Shown: positions 7,349 to 16,195, counted from the stretch's first letter. The stretch: DNA of 64,000 nucleotides from Salibaculum halophilum (GCF_002094885.1 NZ_MSIT01000003.1:186001-250000); one strand, 5' to 3'. Notes: generated by a model from the letters alone, not told the origin. Program-made: numbers and translations.

Positions 7349-8740
7349 ATGGACGGCACGCTCAGCCCCAACGACATTTCCCGTGTGGTCGAGGCCGACC
7401 GCGCCAACGTCTGGCACCACCTGGTACAGCACAAGCCCTTCGAGACCGGCGCGCCGCGCATCATCATCGAGGGCCGCGGCATGCACGTCTGGGACCAGGC
7501 CGGCAAGGAGCACATCGACGGTGTATCCGGCGGGGTCTGGACGGTGAACCTCGGCTACGGCCGCGAACGCATCGCCAATGCCGTGCGCGACCAGTTGATC
7601 AAACTGCCCTATTTCGCAGGCGCGGCCGGCACGGTGCCCGGCGCGCTGTTCGCCGAGAAATTGATCGACAAGATGCCGGGGCTGTCGCGCGTCTATTACT
7701 GCAACTCCGGGTCCGAGGCGAACGAGAAGGCCTTCAAGATGGTGCGCCAGATCGCGCAGAAGCGCCACGGCGGCCGCAAGCACAAGATCCTGTATCGCGA
7801 CCGCGATTACCACGGCACGACCATCGGCTGTCTGTCCGCGGGCGGGCAGGATGAACGGGGCGCCCAGTATGGCCCCTTCGCGCCCGGTTTCGTGCGCGTT
7901 CCGCATTGCCTGGAATACCGCAAGCACGAACAGGACGGCGCGCCCGAGGAACACTACGGCGAATGGGCCGCCGACCAGATCGAACAGGTGATCCTGCGCG
8001 AAGGCCCCGACACGGTCGGCGCGCTCTGCCTCGAACCGGTCACCGCCGGGGGCGGCGTGATCGTCGCGCCCGAGGGCTACTGGCCGCGGGTGCAGGAGAT
8101 CTGCCGCAAATACGATATCCTGCTGCATATCGACGAGGTCGTCTGCGGCGTGGGCCGCACCGGCACCTGGTTCGGCTACCAGCACCATGGTATCGAGCCG
8201 GATTTCGTCACCATGGCCAAGGGCGTGGCCAGTGGTTATGCCGCCATCGCCTGCTGCGTGACTTCGGAACGGGTCTTCGAGATGTTCAAGGACGATGCCG
8301 AAGACCCGCTGAACCATTTCCGCGACATCTCGACCTTCGGCGGCTGCACCGCCGGCCCCGCGGCGGCGCTGGAAACGATGGCCATCATCGAGGACGAGGA
8401 CCTGCTGGCCAACACCCGCGCCATGGGCGACTATATGCACGACCAGTTGCAGGCCCTGGCCGAGCGGCATGCCGTCATCGGCGACGTGCGCGGCAAGGGG
8501 CTGTTCCTTGGCGCGGAACTGGTGGCCGACCGCGACAGCCGCGAACCGGTGGACGAAAAGCTGGCCGGGCAGGTCGTGGCCGAGTGCAACGCACAGGGCG
8601 TCATAATCGGCGTCACCAACCGATCGGTGCCCGGGCGCAACAACACGCTGTGCTTTTCGCCCGCCCTGATAGCGACGCGCGACGACATCGACCGGATCGT
8701 CGCGGCCACAGATACCGCGCTGGCCCGCGTTTTCGGATGA
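7349..8740 (+). CDS. tpa: Taurine:pyruvate aminotransferase (class III PLP enzyme)
   Basis: Transfers the amino group of taurine to pyruvate, giving sulfoacetaldehyde and alanine, the first step of taurine dissimilation. The 463-residue protein is a class III omega-aminotransferase: NSGSEANEKAFKM (PLP phosphate region), DYHGTTIG, HIDEVVCGVGRTG with the PLP ring Asp (about residue 261), and TMAKGVASGY with the Schiff-base Lys (about residue 290). The assignment to Tpa rather than another omega-aminotransferase relies on overall resemblance to Roseobacter Tpa and on the pta/ackA/soeABC genes downstream. The ATG at 7349 follows GGAAAGG. The stop overlaps the next start by 4 bp. No tauR or xsc gene is present here. 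Confidence 0.82.
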   Translation: MDGTLSPNDISRVVEADRANVWHHLVQHKPFETGAPRIIIEGRGMHVWDQAGKEHIDGVSGGVWTVNLGYGRERIANAVRDQLIKLPYFAGAAGTVPGALFAEKLIDKMPGLSRVYYCNSGSEANEKAFKMVRQIAQKRHGGRKHKILYRDRDYHGTTIGCLSAGGQDERGAQYGPFAPGFVRVPHCLEYRKHEQDGAPEEHYGEWAADQIEQVILREGPDTVGALCLEPVTAGGGVIVAPEGYWPRVQEICRKYDILLHIDEVVCGVGRTGTWFGYQHHGIEPDFVTMAKGVASGYAAIACCVTSERVFEMFKDDAEDPLNHFRDISTFGGCTAGPAAALETMAIIEDEDLLANTRAMGDYMHDQLQALAERHAVIGDVRGKGLFLGAELVADRDSREPVDEKLAGQVVAECNAQGVIIGVTNRSVPGRNNTLCFSPALIATRDDIDRIVAATDTALARVFG

Positions 8741-9492
8741 CCGACCCGCTGATCACCGGCCAGCGGAGCAACGAACACGGCCAGCCCGTGGGCCTTCCCA
8801 TGGCGCAGACCGCCGACTGCCCGCACCCCACACGCGCGCCGATGGCGGGGCGGTACTGCAGGCTCGACCCGCTTGATCCTGCCCATGCCGGGGCGCTGCA
8901 CGCGGCCTTCGCCGAAGATCACAGCGGCGCGCTGTGGACCTACATGCCGCACGGCCCATTCGACAGCGCCGCGGCCTTGCAGGACTGGATCGCGCGGGCC
9001 GCCGCGGGCGACGATCCGCTGTTCTTCGCGGTCATGGTGGAGGGGGCGCCGCTGGGTCTGGCCAGTTATCTGCGGATCAAGCCTGCGGCCCACAGCCTCG
9101 AGACCGGCTGGATCACCTTCGCCCCGCGCCTGCAAGCCACCCGCGCCGCGACCGAGGCCCATTACCTGATGATGGCGCGCACCTTCGCGCTGGGCTATCG
9201 CCGGTACGAATGGAAATGCGACGCGCTCAACGCCGCCTCGCGGCGGGCGGCCGCGCGGCTGGGCTTCACCTACGAGGGCACCTTTCGCAAGGCGACGCAT
9301 TACAAGGGGCGCAACCGCGACACCGCCTGGTTCTCGGTTATCGACAGCGACTGGCCGGCGGTGCGGGCCCGGTTCGAGGCCTGGCTGGACCCGGCGAATT
9401 TCACCGCCGCTGGCGCCCAGCGGCGCCGGCTGGGCAGCGCTGCGTCGACGCAGCGCGCTCGCGCTCGGTCGACCGAGCGCCCGCCCTGTTGA
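8737..9492 (+). CDS. GNAT-family N-acetyltransferase (RimJ/RimL-like)
   Basis: Predicted cytoplasmic acetyl-CoA-dependent acetyltransferase of unknown substrate. The GNAT fold is supported by the RimL-type sequence: the end of motif A is seen in KCDALNAASRRAAARLGFTY (about residues 165-184), followed by the EGTFRKATHYKGRNRDT segment typical of the family. The ATG overlaps the tpa stop (ATGA), so it is co-translated with tpa. The last 25 or so residues (beginning RRLGSAAS) are odd. They are rich in Arg, Ala and Ser and are encoded by two adjacent perfect palindromes, suggesting a repeat element inserted at the 3' end and captured as coding sequence. A metabolic link to taurine is inferred only from position. 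Confidence 0.8.
   Translation: MTDPLITGQRSNEHGQPVGLPMAQTADCPHPTRAPMAGRYCRLDPLDPAHAGALHAAFAEDHSGALWTYMPHGPFDSAAALQDWIARAAAGDDPLFFAVMVEGAPLGLASYLRIKPAAHSLETGWITFAPRLQATRAATEAHYLMMARTFALGYRRYEWKCDALNAASRRAAARLGFTYEGTFRKATHYKGRNRDTAWFSVIDSDWPAVRARFEAWLDPANFTAAGAQRRRLGSAASTQRARARSTERPPC
9437..9480. repeat. Two tandem 20-bp perfect palindromes in the 3' end of the GNAT gene
   Basis: GCGCTGCGTCGACGCAGCGC at 9437-9456 and GCGCTCGGTCGACCGAGCGC at 9461-9480 are each perfectly self-complementary, both centred on GTCGAC, with GCTC between them. They lie in the last 56 bases of the coding sequence. This is REP/BIME-like architecture: paired hairpins at a 3' end. In RNA they would form two strong stems just before the stop codon. 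Confidence 0.75.
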
Positions 9493-9540
9493 TGCCGCAG
9501 CGCCGGGGACACACCGATCCGTCACCCAGAGGAGCCGCCA

Positions 9541-10475
9541 TGACGCCGCCGTATCCCTTCCTGTCTACACGCGCACCGCGGACGCCGCAGCGCCTGCTGG
9601 ACCAGGCCCGGGGCCTGCCGCGCCCCCGGGTGGCGCTGGTCAACGCCGGCGCGGCGCACCCCCTCGCGGGAGTGCGCGAGGCCGCCCAAGCCGGCCTCGC
9701 CGAGCCTGTCCTGATCGGCGACCGCCCGAGGATCGAGGCCGCCGCCGATGAAATCGGCTACGACATCGCGGGGCTGCGCCTGGTCCACGCCCCCCGCGCC
9801 GAGGCCAGCACCCGGGCCGCCGACCTCGCCCGCGCGGGCGAGGTCGATGCCATCATGAAAGGGCAGGTCCATACCTCGACTTTCCTCAAGGGTCTCCTGC
9901 CCGCCGCCGCTGGGCTGCGCGACCGCGACACCCGCTGCGGCCATGTGTTCCATATCACGGCCCCGGGCAGCGACCGGCCGCTGCTCATGACCGATGCCGC
10001 GCTGAACGTGGACCCGGACGTGGAAACCCGCCAGGCCTGCCTGTCGCTCGCTGTGCAGCTGTCCGAACTTCTGGACGTCGAACGGCCCCGCGCCGCCCTG
10101 CTGGCCCCGACCGAGGACCCGATCCCGTCGGTCGCCAACACCATGGAAAGCGCGGCCATCGCGACCTGGGCACGCGATCACCTGCCCGATGCGGACGTGG
10201 CCGGACCCATGGCCATGGACCTGATCCTGTCGCGCGAGGCCGCCCGCATCAAGGGCTACGACAGCCCGGTGGCGGGGGATGCGGATATCATCCTGACGCC
10301 CAACATCACCACCGGCAACGCCATCTTCAAACTGATGGTGCTGGGCATGGGCTGCTGCGCAGGCGGGCTGGTGATGGGGGCCAGGGTGCCGATCCTGCTG
10401 ACCTCGCGCAGCCAGGCCGCCCCGGCACGGCTGGCCTCGGCGGCGCTGGGCATGATCGTGGCGGCGGCCGGGTGA
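9541..10475 (+). CDS. pta: Phosphate acetyl/butyryltransferase family protein (Pta-like)
   Basis: Interconverts an acyl phosphate and acyl-CoA; in this setting acetyl phosphate to acetyl-CoA. The 311 residues form a single PTA/PTB domain. Visible features are RVALVNAG near the N-terminus, the stretch around MKGQVHTSTFLKGLL (about residues 105-119), HVFHITAPGSDRPLLMTDAA, PTEDPIPSVANTMES, and the C-terminal GNAIFKLMVLGMGCCAGGLV, a signature of the PtB-like subfamily. It lacks the MaoC/enoyl-CoA hydratase part fused to some relatives. AGAGGAG precedes the ATG. It is coupled to the downstream kinase gene (TGATG overlap). Phosphate butyryltransferase is the alternative name; acetyl specificity is inferred from the tpa and ackA neighbours. 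Confidence 0.8.
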
Positions 10476-11539
10476 TGCTGCTGGTGCTCAATACCGGGTC
10501 ATCCTCGATCAAGATGGCCCTGTTCCGCCCCGACCTGGAGCAGGTGTTGGAAGGCCAGGTCACCGCAATCGGCGGGCAAGCGCGGCTGAGCCTCGGCGCA
10601 GCCAAGAAGCGATTGGATGCGACCAGCCATTCCGCGGGGATCGCGGCGATCCTCGACGCGCTGGAGGATCAGGGCATCACCGCCACCGACATCACCGCCG
10701 CGGCCCACCGGGTGGTCCATGGCGGCACGGCGCTGACCGCGCCTGCCCGGCTTGACGACGCGGCCATCGCCGCGATCGAGGCCAACGTGCCGCTGGCCCC
10801 GCTGCACAACCCGCCGGCGCTTGCGGGCATCCGGGCGGTGACCGAGACCCTGCCCGATCTGCCGCAATACGCCAGTTTCGACACGGCCTTTCACGCGGAT
10901 CAGCCCGCGCTGGCCACGACCTACGCGATCCCGGCGGCGTGGCGCGCCAAGGGGCTGCGCCGCTACGGGTTCCACGGGCTGTCCTACGCGGGAATGGTGG
11001 CGCAGTTCGGCGATGCCCTGCCGGACCGCCTTCTGGCCCTGCACCTTGGTGCGGGCGTCAGCCTTTGTGCCATCCGCGACGGGACATCGCTGTCCACCTC
11101 GATGGGGTATTCGCCGTTGTCGGGGCCGACCATGGCCACCCGGTCGGGCGACATCGACGGCATGGCGGTCCTGCGGATGGCCGAGGAGATCGGCATCGCG
11201 GCGGCGGGCCACCTGCTGAACACCGACAGCGGGCTTGCGGCCCTCGGCGGCACCCCCGACATGCGCGACCTGCTGGCCGACGACTCGGATGCGGCACGCT
11301 TTGCCGTCGATCACTTCGTCTGGTCCGTCACCCACCAGGCCGGCGCCCTGATCGCCGACATGGGCGGGGTGGACGCCGTGGCCTTTACCGGCGGCATTGG
11401 CGAGCACTCGGAAGAGATTCGCCGGCGGATCATGGATCGCCTCGCCTGGGTCGGCCCGCTGCCCGTGCATGTCATCGCGGCCGAGGAAGAGCGCCAGATC
11501 GCCCGCGACGCGCTGGCCGTGATCGGCCGGGAGGGCTGA
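10475..11539 (+). CDS. ackA: Acetate kinase (acetate/propionate kinase family)
   Basis: Catalyses acetyl phosphate + ADP to acetate + ATP, reversibly. ASKHA-family motifs: VLNTGSSSIKMALF at the N-terminus, AHRVVHGG (about residue 75), FDTAFHADQP, RYGFHGLSY (about 155-163), HLGAGVSLCAIRDG, and AFTGGIGEHSEEIR near the C-terminus. The length of 354 residues is slightly shorter than the usual 390-400. A GTG three bases upstream (10472) could also start it; the ATG overlapping the pta stop as TGATG is preferred. With pta it links acetyl phosphate from sulfonate breakdown to acetyl-CoA, acetate and ATP. Confidence 0.88.
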   Translation: MLLVLNTGSSSIKMALFRPDLEQVLEGQVTAIGGQARLSLGAAKKRLDATSHSAGIAAILDALEDQGITATDITAAAHRVVHGGTALTAPARLDDAAIAAIEANVPLAPLHNPPALAGIRAVTETLPDLPQYASFDTAFHADQPALATTYAIPAAWRAKGLRRYGFHGLSYAGMVAQFGDALPDRLLALHLGAGVSLCAIRDGTSLSTSMGYSPLSGPTMATRSGDIDGMAVLRMAEEIGIAAAGHLLNTDSGLAALGGTPDMRDLLADDSDAARFAVDHFVWSVTHQAGALIADMGGVDAVAFTGGIGEHSEEIRRRIMDRLAWVGPLPVHVIAAEEERQIARDALAVIGREG

Positions 11540-11603
11540 AATCGACCGCCCCGCCCGACAATTCCGACCCGTCAGACCGCCTGCCCCCTATGGCCATCCG
11601 GGC

Positions 11604-11620
11604 CAATTGATATACAATTG
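11604..11620. promoter_or_regulatory. Candidate operator upstream of soeA (repeated CAATTG)
   Basis: CAATTG (11604-11609), ATATA, CAATTG (11615-11620) forms both a near-palindrome and an 11-bp-spaced direct repeat of AATTGAT. This AT-rich island stands out in a GC-rich 102-bp gap and lies 21 bp before the soeA ATG, overlapping where a -10 would be. A regulator such as a GntR- or LysR-type protein may bind here, but none is identified in the window. Confidence 0.4.
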
Positions 11621-11641
11621 ATGCAGGGAGGAGCCTGACCG

Positions 11642-14464
11642 ATGGCAAAGGACCAGCCGCATCTGGACACGTCGCCGCATGTCTCGGACGAGGTGCGCAA
11701 GACGACCTGCTACATGTGCGCCTGCCGCTGCGGGATCAACGTGCACATGAAAGAGGGCAAGGTCGCCTATATCGAGGGCAACCGCGACCACCCTGTGAAT
11801 CGCGGCGTGCTCTGTGCCAAGGGCAGCGCCGGGATCATGCAGGTCAACGCGCCCTCGCGGCTGCGCGCGCCGCTCAAGCGGGTCGGCCCGCGCGGGTCGG
11901 GCGAATTCGAGGAGATCAGCTGGGACGAGGCGCTCGAGATCGCCACCGGCTGGCTGAAACCCCTGCGAGAGACCGCCCCCGAAAAGCTGGCCTTCTTCAC
12001 CGGGCGCGACCAGTCGCAAAGCTTCACCGGGCTCTGGGCGCAATCCTTCGGCACGCCCAACTATGCCGCGCACGGGGGCTTTTGTTCCGTAAACATGGCG
12101 GCGGCGGGCATCTACACCATGGGCGGGGCCTTCTGGGAATTCGGCCAGCCCGACTGGGACCACACGAAACTGTTCCTGCTGTTCGGCGTGGCCGAGGATC
12201 ATGACAGCAACCCCATCAAGATGGGCATCGGCAGGATCAAGGAACGCGGCGCGCGGATGATCGGCGTCAACCCGATCCGGTCGGGCTACAACGCCGTGGC
12301 CGACGACTGGTTCGGGATCACGCCGGGCACCGACGGGCTGCTGATCATGGCGCTGATCCACGAGCTGATGAAGGCCGGCAAGGTGGACCTCGACTACCTG
12401 GCGCAGTTCACAAATGCCGCCTGCCTGGTCGACAGCGACCCGAAATCCGACAGCCACGGGCTGCTGCTCAAGGACAGCGAGGGCCAGCCGCAGGTGATCG
12501 ACCGCCGCACGGGCCAGCTTGCGCCCTGGAACGGACAAGGCGTGCAGCCGGACCTGAGCGCGACCCACCGCCGCGCCGGTGTCACCCACCGCCCCGTGTT
12601 CCATGCCATGGCCGACAGGTTCCTTGATCCGCAATGGGCGCCCGAGGCCGTTGCCGACCGGACGGGGATCAGCGCCGACCGCATCCGCGCCCTGGCCGCC
12701 GAGCTGGCCCGCGTGGCCTTTGACGAGGCCATCGCGCTTGACCGGGAATGGACAGATTTCCGCGGCATCACGCACGACCAAATGATCGGCCGGCCGGTGT
12801 CCATGCACGCCATGCGCGGTATCTCGGCCCATTCCAACGGGTTCCAGACCGCTCGCGCGCTGCACACGCTGCAAATCCTGCTGGGCTCGGTGGAAACGCC
12901 GGGCGGCATGCGCTTCAAGCCGCCCTACCCCAAACCGCACACGGGGCACCCGAAACCCCATTGCAAGGTCACGCCGGGCGCGGCGCTGGACGGCCCGCAC
13001 CTGGGCTACCCGCAAGGCCCCGAGGACCTGTGCCTGACGCAGGCTGGCGGCCCGGCCCGCATCGACAAGGCGTTTTCCTGGGACAACCCGCTGTCGGCGC
13101 ACGGGATGATGCACATGGTCATCTCCAACGCCCATGCGGGGGACCCCTACAGGATCGACACGCTGTTTCTCTACATGGCGAACATGTCGTGGAATTCGTC
13201 GATGAACACCCGCCAGACCATGGATATGCTGACAGACACCGACGCCCACGGCGATTACGTCATTCCACGGATCATCTATTCGGATGCCTACAGTTCGGAA
13301 ATGGTGGCCTATGCCGACCTGGTGCTGCCCGACACGACCTACCTGGAACGCCACGACTGCATCTCGCTGCTCGACCGGCCGATCAGCGAGGCCGACGCGG
13401 TGGCCGACGCGATCCGCTGGCCGGTGGTGGAACCAGACCGTGACGTGCGCGCCTTCCAGTCGGTGCTGTGCGATCTCGGCGCGCGGCTGGGCCTGCCCGG
13501 CTTCGTCAACGCCGATGGCAGTCGGAAATACGCCGACTACGCCGACTACATGACGAATCATATCCGCCGCCCCGGCATCGGGCCGCTGGCCGGCTGGCGC
13601 ATGGGCGAGACCGGCCTGCAGCACGGGCGCGGCGAGCCGAACGCGGGCCAGATCGACAGCTATATCCGCGAGGGCGGTTACTGGATGGAACACGTCCCCG
13701 AGGGCGCGGCCTATTACAAGCCCTTCAACAGCGCCTATCAGGACTGGGCGGTGCGGATGGGCTTCTACGACAGCCCGCAACCCTACGTCTTCTCGCTTTA
13801 TTCCGAGCCGCTGCGGCGCATGCAGATGGCCGCCGAGGGCAAGGGCGCGCACCAGCCGCCCGAGCACCTGCGCGCGCGGCTGAAAACCCACATGGACCCG
13901 TTGCCCTTCTGGTTCGAGCCGCTGGGCGACGAAACGGCCCAGGGCTACCCGCTTCACGCCCTGACCCAGCGGCCCATGGCGATGTATCACTCCTGGGGGT
14001 CGCAGAACGCCTGGCTGCGCCAGATCCACGGGGTGAACCCGCTCTTCGTGCCCACGAAAATCTGGCAAGAGCACGGCTTTGCCGAGGGCGACTGGGCGGT
14101 GGTCTCCTCGCCCACCGGGTCGATCACCGTGCCGGTGGCCCACATGGCCGCGCTGAACGAGAACACCGTCTGGACGTGGAACGCCATCGGCAAGCGCAAG
14201 GGCGCCTGGGCGCTGGACGCCGACGCCCCCGAGGCAACCAAGGGCTACCTGCTCAATCACCTGATCCACGAATTGCTGCCCGAAAAGGACGACGGGATGC
14301 GCTGGTCCAATTCCGACCCGGTCACGGGCCAGGCCGCCTGGTTCGACCTGCGCGTGAAAATCGCCAAGGCCCCGGCCCCGCAAGAGGCGCAACCGGCCTT
14401 CGCCCCGGTCGCCTCCCCCGTGCCGCCCGCGACGGAAACACTCGCGTGGAAGGTCGGAAAATGA
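11642..14464 (+). CDS. soeA: Sulfite dehydrogenase molybdopterin subunit SoeA-like (DMSO reductase family)
   Basis: Predicted catalytic subunit of a membrane-bound, cytoplasm-facing sulfite:quinone oxidoreductase (sulfite to sulfate). The 940 residues carry an N-terminal [4Fe-4S] motif C23-x2-C26-x3-C30-x27-C58, the molybdopterin domains, a candidate Mo-ligand Cys148 in GGFCSVNM, and the C-terminal dinucleotide-binding domain (about 800-900). There is no twin-arginine signal, which agrees with the cytoplasmic SoeA and argues against DmsA, PhsA or TtrA. GGGAGGAG precedes the ATG. A ferredoxin subunit and an NrfD/DmsC-like anchor follow. The sulfite assignment rests on family resemblance plus the upstream taurine genes; another DMSO-reductase-family substrate remains possible. 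Confidence 0.8.
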   Translation: MAKDQPHLDTSPHVSDEVRKTTCYMCACRCGINVHMKEGKVAYIEGNRDHPVNRGVLCAKGSAGIMQVNAPSRLRAPLKRVGPRGSGEFEEISWDEALEIATGWLKPLRETAPEKLAFFTGRDQSQSFTGLWAQSFGTPNYAAHGGFCSVNMAAAGIYTMGGAFWEFGQPDWDHTKLFLLFGVAEDHDSNPIKMGIGRIKERGARMIGVNPIRSGYNAVADDWFGITPGTDGLLIMALIHELMKAGKVDLDYLAQFTNAACLVDSDPKSDSHGLLLKDSEGQPQVIDRRTGQLAPWNGQGVQPDLSATHRRAGVTHRPVFHAMADRFLDPQWAPEAVADRTGISADRIRALAAELARVAFDEAIALDREWTDFRGITHDQMIGRPVSMHAMRGISAHSNGFQTARALHTLQILLGSVETPGGMRFKPPYPKPHTGHPKPHCKVTPGAALDGPHLGYPQGPEDLCLTQAGGPARIDKAFSWDNPLSAHGMMHMVISNAHAGDPYRIDTLFLYMANMSWNSSMNTRQTMDMLTDTDAHGDYVIPRIIYSDAYSSEMVAYADLVLPDTTYLERHDCISLLDRPISEADAVADAIRWPVVEPDRDVRAFQSVLCDLGARLGLPGFVNADGSRKYADYADYMTNHIRRPGIGPLAGWRMGETGLQHGRGEPNAGQIDSYIREGGYWMEHVPEGAAYYKPFNSAYQDWAVRMGFYDSPQPYVFSLYSEPLRRMQMAAEGKGAHQPPEHLRARLKTHMDPLPFWFEPLGDETAQGYPLHALTQRPMAMYHSWGSQNAWLRQIHGVNPLFVPTKIWQEHGFAEGDWAVVSSPTGSITVPVAHMAALNENTVWTWNAIGKRKGAWALDADAPEATKGYLLNHLIHELLPEKDDGMRWSNSDPVTGQAAWFDLRVKIAKAPAPQEAQPAFAPVASPVPPATETLAWKVGK

Positions 14465-14470
14465 CCGTTT

Positions 14471-14530
14471 GTCTTCTGGCCTTAAATATCCCGGGGTCTG
14501 GGGCAGAGCCCCAGTCCGGCGGGCGCAAAC
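14471..14530 (+). repeat. Post-stop repeat element, copy D (between soeA and soeB)
   Basis: Begins 7 bp after the soeA stop with GTCTTCTGGCCTTAAATATC and a G-run, then a 7-bp hairpin (CTGGGGC / GCCCCAG, 14498-14514). Core and layout match copies A-C only loosely, as a diverged member. It separates the catalytic subunit from soeB inside one operon, so it may adjust relative expression or mRNA stability rather than end transcription. Confidence 0.5.
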
Positions 14531-14546
14531 CTTTTAAGGAGCGAAC

Positions 14547-15290
14547 ATGACCGCCTTGCCCGAAACGACCGACCGCAAGCTCGGCCTTGTCATCGACCTG
14601 GACACCTGCGTGGGCTGCCATGCCTGCGTGATCTCCTGCAAGGGCTGGAACACCGAGAACTACGGCGCGCCCCTGGCCGATACCGAACCCTATGGTGCCG
14701 ATCCCTCGGGCACCTACCTCAATCGGGTGCACAGCTACGAGATCCAGCCCAACGACGGCCCCGCCCAGCTGGTGCACTTCCCCAAGTCCTGCCTGCACTG
14801 CGAGGACGCGCCCTGCGTGACGGTCTGCCCCACCGGGGCCAGCTACAAGCGCAGCGCGGACGGCATCGTGCTGGTCAACGAGGCCGATTGCATCGGCTGC
14901 GGCTTGTGCGCCTGGGCCTGCCCCTACGGCGCGCGGGAAATGGACCCGACCGCGGGCGTGATGAAGAAATGCACCCTCTGCGTCGATCGCATCTACAACG
15001 AGAACCTGCCCGAAGAGGACCGCGAGCCGGCCTGCGTGCGCACCTGCCCGGCCGGGGCGCGGCATTTCGGCGATTTTGCCGACCCCGACAGCCATGTCAG
15101 CAAACTGACGGCCGAGCGCGGCGGCATGGACCTGATGCCTGAACAGGGCACCAGGCCGGTCAACAAGTACCTGCCGCCGCGTGCGCGTGACGCGCAGATG
15201 CAACCCCCGGCGCTGAAACCCGTGGCCGAGGATGCCAAGGGGTTCGTCGGCTGGCTGGACAAGGCGCTGTCCAGGGTCGGGGGCGGCTGA
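14547..15290 (+). CDS. soeB: Sulfite dehydrogenase iron-sulfur subunit SoeB-like
   Basis: Electron-transfer subunit with four [4Fe-4S] clusters passing electrons from SoeA to the membrane anchor. In 247 residues the Cys groups are CVGCHACVISCK (about residues 17-28), CLHCEDAPCVTVCP (about 83-96), CIGCGLCAWACP (about 116-127) and CTLCVDRI plus ACVRTCP (about 143-170). This is the DmsB/NrfC/SoeB pattern. AAGGAG precedes the ATG, and the stop overlaps the soeC start (TGATG). No signal peptide is seen, consistent with a cytoplasmic complex. Confidence 0.88.
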   Translation: MTALPETTDRKLGLVIDLDTCVGCHACVISCKGWNTENYGAPLADTEPYGADPSGTYLNRVHSYEIQPNDGPAQLVHFPKSCLHCEDAPCVTVCPTGASYKRSADGIVLVNEADCIGCGLCAWACPYGAREMDPTAGVMKKCTLCVDRIYNENLPEEDREPACVRTCPAGARHFGDFADPDSHVSKLTAERGGMDLMPEQGTRPVNKYLPPRARDAQMQPPALKPVAEDAKGFVGWLDKALSRVGGG

Positions 15291-16162
15291 TGCATCCCGC
15301 GCCGTCGGTTATCCTGTTCACCTCGCTTTCGGGGCTGGGCTTCGGGCTGCTGGTCTGGCTGGGGCTGGGGGTGCTGGCGCCCACGGGCTGGGTCGCCTTC
15401 GTGTTCTTCACCATCGCCTATCTGCTTGCGGTGGGCGGACTCATGGCCTCGACTTTTCACCTGGGCCACCCGGAACGGGCGCTCAAGGCCTTCACCCAGT
15501 GGCGCACCAGCTGGCTCAGCCGCGAGGCCTGGGCCTCGGTCGCCGCCCTCGTGATAATGGCGGTTTACGGCGCGGGGCTGGTGTTCTTCGACAACCGCTG
15601 GGCGGTGCCGGGCTATCTCGGCGCCGCGCTGAGCCTGTTCACCGTCGTCACCACCTCGATGATCTACGCGCAGATGCGCACGGTGCCGCGCTGGAACAAC
15701 CCGACGACTCCGGCGATGTTCCTGTCGTTCAGCCTGGCGGGCGGGGCGCTGCTGGCCGGGCAGGTCACGCTGGCCGCGGTGTTGCTGGCGCTCGCGGGTG
15801 CCGCGCAGGTGGCGCACTGGGCGGTGGGCGACCGGGCGCTGGCGGGCTCGGGCACGACCATGGCCAGCGCCACCGGGCTGGGCGATCGCGGCGCGGTGCG
15901 CAGCTTCGAGCCGCCCCATACCGGCACCAACTACCTGATGGATGAATTCGTCCATGTCGTGGGCCGCAAGCACAGCCGCACCCTGCGCGCCATCGCGCTG
16001 GTCTCGGGCTTCGGGCTGCCGATCCTGATCCTGCTGGCCGGCGCCGGGCATATCCTGGCCGCGGTGGCGGTGCTGCTGCACCTGGCGGGTGTCTTCGCCG
16101 CGCGCTGGCTCTTCTTTGCCGAGGCCGAACATGTGGTTGGTCTCTATTACGGAAAGCGTTAG
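15290..16162 (+). CDS. soeC: Sulfite dehydrogenase membrane anchor SoeC-like (DmsC/NrfD type)
   Basis: Integral membrane subunit that would hand electrons to quinone. The 290 residues contain about eight hydrophobic segments, starting VILFTSLSGLGFGLLVWLGL, and the DmsC-family features TFHLGHPERALKAF with conserved His (about residues 58-71) and WRTSWLSREAW (about 74-84). The start overlaps the soeB stop. It is the last gene of the soeABC operon. Quinone as the acceptor is known for characterised SoeABC and is inferred here. Confidence 0.85.
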   Translation: MHPAPSVILFTSLSGLGFGLLVWLGLGVLAPTGWVAFVFFTIAYLLAVGGLMASTFHLGHPERALKAFTQWRTSWLSREAWASVAALVIMAVYGAGLVFFDNRWAVPGYLGAALSLFTVVTTSMIYAQMRTVPRWNNPTTPAMFLSFSLAGGALLAGQVTLAAVLLALAGAAQVAHWAVGDRALAGSGTTMASATGLGDRGAVRSFEPPHTGTNYLMDEFVHVVGRKHSRTLRAIALVSGFGLPILILLAGAGHILAAVAVLLHLAGVFAARWLFFAEAEHVVGLYYGKR

Positions 16163-16195
16163 CGTTACCGCGACCGTTCCAAGGCAAGGCCCGCC

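Noticed and set aside
11588-14392. 934-codon minus-strand open frame opposite soeA
   Set aside because: A shadow of the soeA codon usage; no motif or start signal, while soeA has intact cluster and cofactor motifs.
11642-16162. Annotation as DMSO reductase, thiosulfate/tetrathionate reductase or formate dehydrogenase
   Set aside because: There is no Tat signal on the catalytic subunit, which those periplasmic enzymes usually have, and the neighbours produce sulfite. SoeABC fits length and context better, though not proven.
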